23,267 nt of DNA from contig JBCBST010000042.1 of assembly GCA_039819115.1 (NCBI GenBank), forward strand, positions 1 to 23,267, given 5' to 3'. Source of the stretch: JBCBST01 sp039819115. Its GTDB lineage: Bacteria; Bacteroidota; Rhodothermia; Balneolales; Balneolaceae. The position numbers were made by a program, and so were the translations under genes. Shown here one piece after another: positions 15,955-23,267 of the stretch. The notes below the pieces were generated by a model. The model had not been told where the DNA came from. It made no database searches and saw only the letters and a list, made by a program, of their open reading frames with translations. Position 1 is the stretch's first letter. Every line of letters begins with the position of its first letter.

Positions 15955-16335
15955 ATGGCACGTATTGCAGGTGTTGATTTACCTAAACAAAAACGAGGCG
16001 TAATTGGCCTTACTTACATATTTGGGATTGGCCCAACGTTAGCGGCTCAGCTGCTTGATCGTATTGGTATAGATCACAATACAAAGATCCAGGACTGGAC
16101 AGACGATCAGGTAAGTGAACTACGTCGTATTCTTGATGAAGAAATTAAAGTTGAGGGTGCGCTGAGAAGTGAAGTTAACGGAAATATTCGCAGGCTGATT
16201 GAAATTGGCAGCTATCGCGGTCTTCGTCACCGAAAGGGGCTACCCGTTCGTGGGCAGCGTACACAAACTAATGCGCGCACTCGTAAGGGGCGTAAACGTA
16301 CGGTAGCTGGTAAGAAGAAGGCTCCTAAGAAGTAA
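15955..16335 (+). CDS. rpsM: 30S ribosomal protein S13
   Basis: S13 (126 aa) lies in the 30S head and forms bridges to the 50S. MARIAGVDLPKQKRGVIGLT, the helix-turn-helix-like GIGPTLAAQLLDRIGID and RHRKGLPVRGQRTQTNART are diagnostic. The tail KKKAPKK is basic and would reach the P-site tRNA. It starts the alpha-operon portion, 12 nt after rpmJ with no Shine-Dalgarno. Confidence 0.98.
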   Translation: MARIAGVDLPKQKRGVIGLTYIFGIGPTLAAQLLDRIGIDHNTKIQDWTDDQVSELRRILDEEIKVEGALRSEVNGNIRRLIEIGSYRGLRHRKGLPVRGQRTQTNARTRKGRKRTVAGKKKAPKK

Positions 16336-16350
16336 TTTTAATTCCCAAAC

Positions 16351-16764
16351 ATGGCTAAGAAGCAAAACAAAGCAGCTGCAGCCGCAGCAGCAAAACGAAA
16401 AAAGAAAAAGCAGGTTACCGATCCGAACGGTATGGCTTTTGTTAAGGCTACCTTCAACAACGTGATTGTAACCATTACGGATGCCGACGGAAATGTGCTT
16501 TCCTGGTCTTCGGCGGGTAAAGAAGGATTTAAAGGATCCAGAAAGAATACACCGTACGCGGCTCAACTTAGTGCTGAAACGGCTGCCCGCGCTGCTCACG
16601 AAATGGGACTTCGCAAGGTTGAAGTGTTCGTGAAAGGTCCTGGATCAGGTCGTGAAGCCGCTGTTCGTGCGATGGCCAGTGTTGGACTTGAAGTTTCTTC
16701 TATTAAAGACCGCACGCCAATTCCACACAATGGATGCCGACCACCAAAACGAAGAAGAGTTTAA
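16351..16764 (+). CDS. rpsK: 30S ribosomal protein S11
   Basis: S11 (137 aa) lines the platform at the E site. FVKATFNNVIVTITDADGN, GFKGSRKNTPYAAQ and the C-terminal KDRTPIPHNGCRPPKRRRV are hallmarks. The N terminus is extended and low in complexity: seven alanines at 8-14 followed by KRKKKK, likely a flexible rRNA-binding arm. It has no Shine-Dalgarno. Confidence 0.98.
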   Translation: MAKKQNKAAAAAAAKRKKKKQVTDPNGMAFVKATFNNVIVTITDADGNVLSWSSAGKEGFKGSRKNTPYAAQLSAETAARAAHEMGLRKVEVFVKGPGSGREAAVRAMASVGLEVSSIKDRTPIPHNGCRPPKRRRV

Positions 16765-16774
16765 TTTTTGAGAT

Positions 16775-17380
16775 ATGGCTAGATACAGAGGTCCAAAGCA
16801 AAAAAAAGCCAGACGCTTCAAAGAGCCCATTTTCGGGGCAAGCAAAGCGCTGGAGCGTAAACCGTATGGTCCCGGACAACATGGGCGCTCACGGTTCAAC
16901 CGTAAATCGGAATACGCGATACAGCTAGAAGAAAAGCAAAAAGCAAAATACACCTACGGTCTGCTCGAAAAGCAATTCCGTAATCTTTATGAAGCTGCCA
17001 GTGCTAAAGATGGCGTAACTGGTGAGCTTCTGCTTCAGTTTCTGGAAAGCCGTCTGGACAACACCATTTTCAGAATGGGGTTTGCCAGAACACGGCGTCA
17101 GGCCCGTCAGATCGTAACTCACAAGCACGTTGTTGTGAATGGTCGGGTTGTTAACATTCCATCATTTGAAGTAAAGCCCGGAGATGTGATTTCCCTGCGT
17201 CCTAAATCAAGAGATTTAGAAGTTGTTGAAGACGCATTAAGTGGAGCATCCCGTAATAAATATAAATGGGTTGAGGTAGACACCAAGTCCAGAACTGGAA
17301 AAATGTTGTATGTGCCTACTATTGAAGAAATCCCAGAAAACATCAACGTACAGCTCATCGTCGAGCTCTACTCTAAGTAA
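16775..17380 (+). CDS. rpsD: 30S ribosomal protein S4, zinc-free type
   Basis: S4 (201 aa) starts 30S assembly and shapes decoding accuracy; in E. coli it also represses the alpha operon. MARYRGPKQKKARRF, PYGPGQHGRSRF and the S4 RNA-binding domain (LDNTIFRMGFARTRRQARQI to VNGRVVNIPSFEVKPGDVIS, about 94-149) are present; it ends NVQLIVELYSK. There is no cysteine at all, so the zinc-knuckle form of S4 is ruled out. rpoA follows after 25 nt. Confidence 0.98.
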   Translation: MARYRGPKQKKARRFKEPIFGASKALERKPYGPGQHGRSRFNRKSEYAIQLEEKQKAKYTYGLLEKQFRNLYEAASAKDGVTGELLLQFLESRLDNTIFRMGFARTRRQARQIVTHKHVVVNGRVVNIPSFEVKPGDVISLRPKSRDLEVVEDALSGASRNKYKWVEVDTKSRTGKMLYVPTIEEIPENINVQLIVELYSK

Positions 17381-17405
17381 TTTTAACTCGTTTTAACCCA
17401 AAACT

Positions 17406-18377
17406 ATGAGTACGTATAGCATTCAGATGCCGGATTCATTGGATGTTGCTGAAGATACAAACAGCTTCGGGACATTTATTCTGCAACCACTAGAAAGAGG
17501 TTACGGCGTTACCATTGGTAATTCGTTCCGTCGCGTCTTGCTTTCTTCACTACCTGGTATCGCGATTACTGCCATTAAGATTAATGGAGTGGATCACGAG
17601 TATTCCAGTATTCAAGGGGTTAAGGAAGATGTATACGAGATCATCCTGAATTTTAAGCAGGTCCGTTTCAAGCAGGTTGAGCAAAGCTCAGGTGTAATCC
17701 ATCTTACCAAAAAAGGCGGAGGAACACTTACCGCAGCGGATATTGATGGTGCAACTGCAGAGTACGATGTACTCAATACTGAACTGGTTATTGCAAATCT
17801 GGCCGATGATGCAGAGCTGGAAATTGAACTCCGTGTTGGTCGCGGTCGTGGTTACATCCCTGCAGAGGAGATGTCGTTCGAAGATGAAGACATTAACCTG
17901 ATTCCAATTGATGCCATTTTCACTCCGATCAAATCGGTTAAGTATAACGTAGAGAATGTTCGTGTAGGTCAGCGTACTGACTACGAAAAGCTCGTTATGG
18001 ATGTAGAGACCGATGGATCTGTAAATGCTAAAGAGGCACTTACCATTGCCGGTAAAATCCTTAAAGAGCATATTGAAAAGTTCATCACCGAAAAAATTGA
18101 CGAACCATTCACTCAGGAAGAAGAAGAAGTTGATGCTGAAAAACAACGGATTGGAAATCTCCTCCGGACCAGCATCGAAGATCTTAACCTCAGTGTTCGC
18201 GCTTATAACTGCCTTAAATCTGCAAACATCAACAGTATTGGTGAGTTAGTTGCACGTGAGGAGCAGGATTTACTGAAGTTCAGAAACTTCGGAAAGAAAT
18301 CCCTCACCGAGCTTCAGGAAGTGATTGAGGAGAAAAACTTACAATTCGGGATGGATGTCTCGAAGTATCTTGATTAA
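17406..18377 (+). CDS. rpoA: DNA-directed RNA polymerase subunit alpha
   Basis: The alpha subunit (323 aa) dimerises to seed RNA polymerase assembly. The N-terminal domain (about 1-235) carries LEGRGYGVTIGNSFRRVLLS-type residues: PLERGYGVTIGNSFRRVLLS at 28-47. The C-terminal domain (about 248-318) keeps Arg265, Asn268, Cys269 and Lys271 in SVRAYNCLK, at the same numbers as the E. coli UP-element-binding residues, and GKKSLTELQEV. The domains are joined by an acidic linker around 233-245. The gene has no Shine-Dalgarno and precedes rplQ by 11 nt. Confidence 0.98.
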   Translation: MSTYSIQMPDSLDVAEDTNSFGTFILQPLERGYGVTIGNSFRRVLLSSLPGIAITAIKINGVDHEYSSIQGVKEDVYEIILNFKQVRFKQVEQSSGVIHLTKKGGGTLTAADIDGATAEYDVLNTELVIANLADDAELEIELRVGRGRGYIPAEEMSFEDEDINLIPIDAIFTPIKSVKYNVENVRVGQRTDYEKLVMDVETDGSVNAKEALTIAGKILKEHIEKFITEKIDEPFTQEEEEVDAEKQRIGNLLRTSIEDLNLSVRAYNCLKSANINSIGELVAREEQDLLKFRNFGKKSLTELQEVIEEKNLQFGMDVSKYLD

Positions 18378-18388
18378 GGAGTATTGAC

Positions 18389-19015
18389 ATGCGCCACCAA
18401 GTAAAAGGCAGAAAGCTTAACCGAACAGCCGCTCATCGCAGAGCTACGTTTCGTGCCCTGGCTAAAGCTTTGATTTTAGAACATCGTATTACAACTACTG
18501 TTGAAAAAGCAAAAGAGCTCAGAAGATTTGTTGAGCCTTTAATTACCCGTGCAAAGTCGGATACGAATCACAATCGCCGAATCGTTTTTGCTGCTCTGCA
18601 GGATAAAGAAGCCGTTAAGCAGATATTCGCTGAGGTTGGTCCTTCAGCAGACGGTCGTCCGGGAGGGTATACCCGTGTAATCAAAGCGGGATTCCGCCAA
18701 GGTGATGGTGCTGAGTTGGCTATCATTGAATTGGTTGACTTTAACGACATTAAGCCTGAAGGCAAAACAGCTAAGAAAAAACGAAGCCGTCGTTCCAAGA
18801 AAGCAACCCCTAAAGCGGAGGCTGCTGCTACAGAAGCACCAGTTGAAGAAACTACGGAAACTGCAGAGGTAATTGAAGAAGTAACGACTGAGGCAGCGGT
18901 TGTTGATGAAACAGAAGTTGCAGAAGAGTCGATAACTGAAACTCAAGCTGAAGCAACGGCGGAAGAGACTATCACTTCGGAAGAAGACGAAGAGGAGAAG
19001 CCTTCAGATAAGTAA
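18389..19015 (+). CDS. rplQ: 50S ribosomal protein L17 with long acidic C-terminal tail
   Basis: L17 lies near the tunnel exit on the 50S surface. Residues 1-123 are the normal domain: MRHQVKGRKLNRTAAHR, ALILEHRITTTVEKAKELR and the C-terminal AELAIIELVDF. A further ~85 residues follow: a basic linker KTAKKKRSRRSKK (126-138), then a low-complexity stretch (143-208) with 25 Glu/Asp and only two Lys. E. coli L17 ends near 127 residues. Extended L17 tails occur in Bacteroidota, but this one is strongly acidic. GGAG precedes the ATG. It is the last gene of the run, followed by a terminator. Confidence 0.97.
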   Translation: MRHQVKGRKLNRTAAHRRATFRALAKALILEHRITTTVEKAKELRRFVEPLITRAKSDTNHNRRIVFAALQDKEAVKQIFAEVGPSADGRPGGYTRVIKAGFRQGDGAELAIIELVDFNDIKPEGKTAKKKRSRRSKKATPKAEAAATEAPVEETTETAEVIEEVTTEAAVVDETEVAEESITETQAEATAEETITSEEDEEEKPSDK

Positions 19016-19038
19016 GTCAACGGGCTTCATGAATATTT

Positions 19039-19069
19039 GAGCTGGCCTGAACGGGCTGGCTCTTTTTTT
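19039..19069 (+). terminator. Intrinsic terminator of the ribosomal protein operon
   Basis: GAGCTGGCC (19039-19047) pairs with GGCTGGCTC (19054-19062), nine pairs with two G-T wobbles around a six-base loop, followed directly by seven T (19063-19069). It starts 23 nt after the rplQ stop and separates the protein operon from the rRNA promoter 20 nt further on. Confidence 0.85.
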
Positions 19070-19089
19070 GGTCAATTCTTAAATATTTT

Positions 19090-19122
19090 CTTGCCTTTAT
19101 GAATTGATCAGTCGTATATTAT
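19090..19122 (+). promoter_or_regulatory. Promoter of the rRNA operon
   Basis: CTTG at 19090-19093, 21 nt, then TATATTAT at 19115-19122. This is the same spacing as the rpsL promoter and a near match to TTTG-N21-TAnnTTTG; it also reads as TTGCCT-18 nt-TATATT for a classical sigma-70 reader. Transcription would start near 19129, giving a ~150-nt 16S leader. The elements are inferred from sequence alone. Confidence 0.65.
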
Positions 19123-19166
19123 AAATCTGTCACAAAAACGAAATGACGGTTTTGAGGCAGTGAAAA

Positions 19167-19178
19167 GTTCTTTGGACA
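19167..19178 (+). promoter_or_regulatory. boxA-like antitermination site in the 16S leader
   Basis: GTTCTTTGGACA resembles the E. coli rRNA boxA TGCTCTTTAACA and lies between the promoter and 16S. A closer copy (TGTTCTTTGACATA) is in the 16S-23S spacer. boxA binds NusB and S10 so that polymerase passes early termination. Confidence 0.65.
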
Positions 19179-19184
19179 TATTGA

Positions 19185-19213
19185 GACAGTACAAAACAGA
19201 TTGTTTGTGCGAG
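19185..19213 (+). other. 5' arm of the 16S rRNA processing stem
   Basis: These 29 bases are complementary to 20850-20878 behind the 16S gene: 24 Watson-Crick pairs, three G-T wobbles and two adjacent mismatches (19193-19194). The duplex would bring both ends of the 16S precursor together, as in the RNase III-cleaved stalk of other bacteria. A smaller 7-bp hairpin with a U-rich loop follows at 19220-19243. Confidence 0.85.
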
Positions 19214-19281
19214 CTAGAACGTGTAATTCTTTTTGGTTATACGAGCGTAGGGTTGGCTCACAGAGTATATAGTAAATATTT

Positions 19282-20822
<1,541 letters not shown>

Positions 20823-20849
20823 AGAGCTTGTAACGCTACGTAAACTGGT

Positions 20850-20878
20850 CTTGTGCAAACAATCTGTTGGGTACTGTC
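20850..20878 (+). other. 3' arm of the 16S rRNA processing stem
   Basis: This stretch between 16S and tRNA-Ile is complementary to the leader segment 19185-19213 (see that entry). It starts 34 nt after the 16S end and stops 19 nt before tRNA-Ile. Confidence 0.85.
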
Positions 20879-20897
20879 GCACCTTCCCACACGGTTT

Positions 20898-20971
20898 GGG
20901 CTTGTAGCTCAGGTGGTCAGAGCGCACGCCTGATAAGCGTGAGGTCGCAGGTTCAAGTCCTGCCAAGCCCA
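20898..20971 (+). tRNA. ileT: tRNA-Ile (anticodon GAT)
   Basis: A 74-nt cloverleaf: acceptor GGGCTTG/CAAGCCC, D stem GCTC/GAGC, anticodon stem CACGC/GCGTG with loop CTGATAA (GAT at 20932-20934), T arm GCAGG-TTCAAGT-CCTGC, discriminator A. The following bases are CAA, so CCA is not encoded and must be added after transcription. It lies between 16S and tRNA-Ala, the usual Ile-Ala pair of rRNA spacers. Confidence 0.97.
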
Positions 20972-20974
20972 CAA

Positions 20975-21048
20975 GGGGCTATAGCTCAGCTGGCTAGAGC
21001 ACCTGCTTTGCAAGCAGGGGGTCCGGGGTTCGAATCCCCGTAGCTCCA
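20975..21048 (+). tRNA. alaT: tRNA-Ala (anticodon TGC)
   Basis: A 74-nt cloverleaf only 3 nt after tRNA-Ile. Acceptor GGGGCTA pairs with TAGCTCC and includes the G3:U70 wobble that identifies alanine tRNA. Anticodon stem CCTGC/GCAGG has loop TTTGCAA (TGC at 21009-21011); T arm is CGGGG-TTCGAAT-CCCCG; discriminator A. CCA is not encoded. A run of seven T starts 2 nt later. Confidence 0.97.
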
Positions 21049-21435
21049 CGTTTTTTTGAGGTTGAAGTGGCCGGTGGGGGTAAGGTGACGTTCGAGGAAG
21101 AAATTTGACATCGTTGAATAGGTAAGTAGTGAGTGGACCCTGGTCCCGGTGCTTGCCGCAGAATATTCCGGGGTAACCCGGTAGAACGCAGGGCATCTGG
21201 TGTAACCGGATGGGCCTGGCCATGTTCTTTGACATAGTGAAGCAATGAGTAAAGCGTAGAGCTGGATTCAACCGAATCCGGTTTTACAATGAAGTGCACC
21301 GGAGGCAACAAAGGTGCGCTTCAGCCAAAGGTAGGTGAGGGCGCTCGTCCGCGCACTCACCCCACAATAGAGCCAGCTTGTAGAGCGGCGCCTGCGTTCT
21401 GTCTTTCGGGGCAGAGGTGGCGTGCACGTTCTATA
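21049..21435 (+). other. tRNA-Ala to 23S spacer, no gene, strongly structured
   Basis: This 387-nt stretch holds no credible gene. It begins with CG and seven T (21051-21057). Five hairpins can be read by eye: 21168-21181 (CCGGG-GTAA-CCCGG), 21194-21212 (7 bp), 21262-21281 (8 bp, AACC loop), 21290-21323 (11 bp, 12-nt loop) and 21334-21361 (11 positions, one mismatch). A boxA copy sits between the second and third. The part nearest 23S should hold the 5' arm of the 23S processing stem, whose partner is outside the window. Confidence 0.75.
21223..21236 (+). promoter_or_regulatory. boxA-like antitermination site in the 16S-23S spacer
   Basis: TGTTCTTTGACATA closely matches E. coli boxA (TGCTCTTTAACA) and repeats the leader motif at 19167. 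Spacer boxA copies reload the antitermination complex before 23S. Confidence 0.75.

Positions 21436-23267
<1,832 letters not shown>

Noticed and set aside
16763..16774. TAATTTTTG before rpsD as an internal -7 promoter element
   Set aside because: It is one base too long for TAnnTTTG, and I did not find a convincing TTTG at the right distance upstream.
20909..21271. Minus-strand open frames over the two tRNAs and spacer
   Set aside because: They read through tRNA-Ile and tRNA-Ala in antisense; proteins called from such regions are a known annotation artefact.

Overview
The window carries two back-to-back blocks on the + strand that together encode much of a bacterial ribosome. Several signs point to the Bacteroidota/FCB group: a TTTG-N21-TATATTTG promoter before rpsL, a cysteine-free L36 of the KKRSSDDKIVRRKG type, an L17 with a long acidic tail, and a 16S 3' end reading CACCTCCTTTCT. 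The 16S signature GGGTGTAAAGGGTGCGTAGG suggests the Balneolota/Rhodothermota side rather than classical Bacteroidia. That placement comes from remembered family patterns, not a search.

Region 1 (about 80-19069) is one uninterrupted run of 33 genes equivalent to the E. coli str, S10, spc and alpha operons joined: rpsL-rpsG-fusA-tuf-rpsJ-rplC-rplD-rplW-rplB-rpsS-rplV-rpsC-rplP-rpmC-rpsQ-rplN-rplX-rplE-rpsN-rpsH-rplF-rplR-rpsE-rplO-secY-map-infA-rpmJ-rpsM-rpsK-rpsD-rpoA-rplQ. No gap exceeds 28 nt, two gene pairs overlap, and I see no internal terminator. The only convincing promoter is before rpsL, and a hairpin-T7 terminator follows rplQ. The products are 27 ribosomal proteins, two elongation GTPases, IF-1, the SecY channel, methionine aminopeptidase and the RNA polymerase alpha subunit. 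rpmD (L30) is missing from its usual place between rpsE and rplO. rpmJ is only 38 codons long.

Region 2 (19070-23267) is an rRNA operon in the same direction: promoter, ~150-nt leader with a boxA-like site, 16S rRNA, tRNA-Ile(GAT), tRNA-Ala(TGC), a 387-nt structured spacer with a second boxA, and the first ~1.83 kb of 23S rRNA, which runs off the window. The 16S leader and the 16S-tRNA spacer form a 29-position complementary stem, the expected RNase III-type processing stalk.

No mobile element, CRISPR array, toxin/antitoxin, defence or biosynthetic system is present, and I see no previously undescribed system. The points worth a second look are architectural: the missing L30 gene, ribosomal proteins without zinc-binding cysteines, the acidic L17 tail, the divergent composition of tuf, mixed Shine-Dalgarno use, and the structured rRNA leader and spacer.
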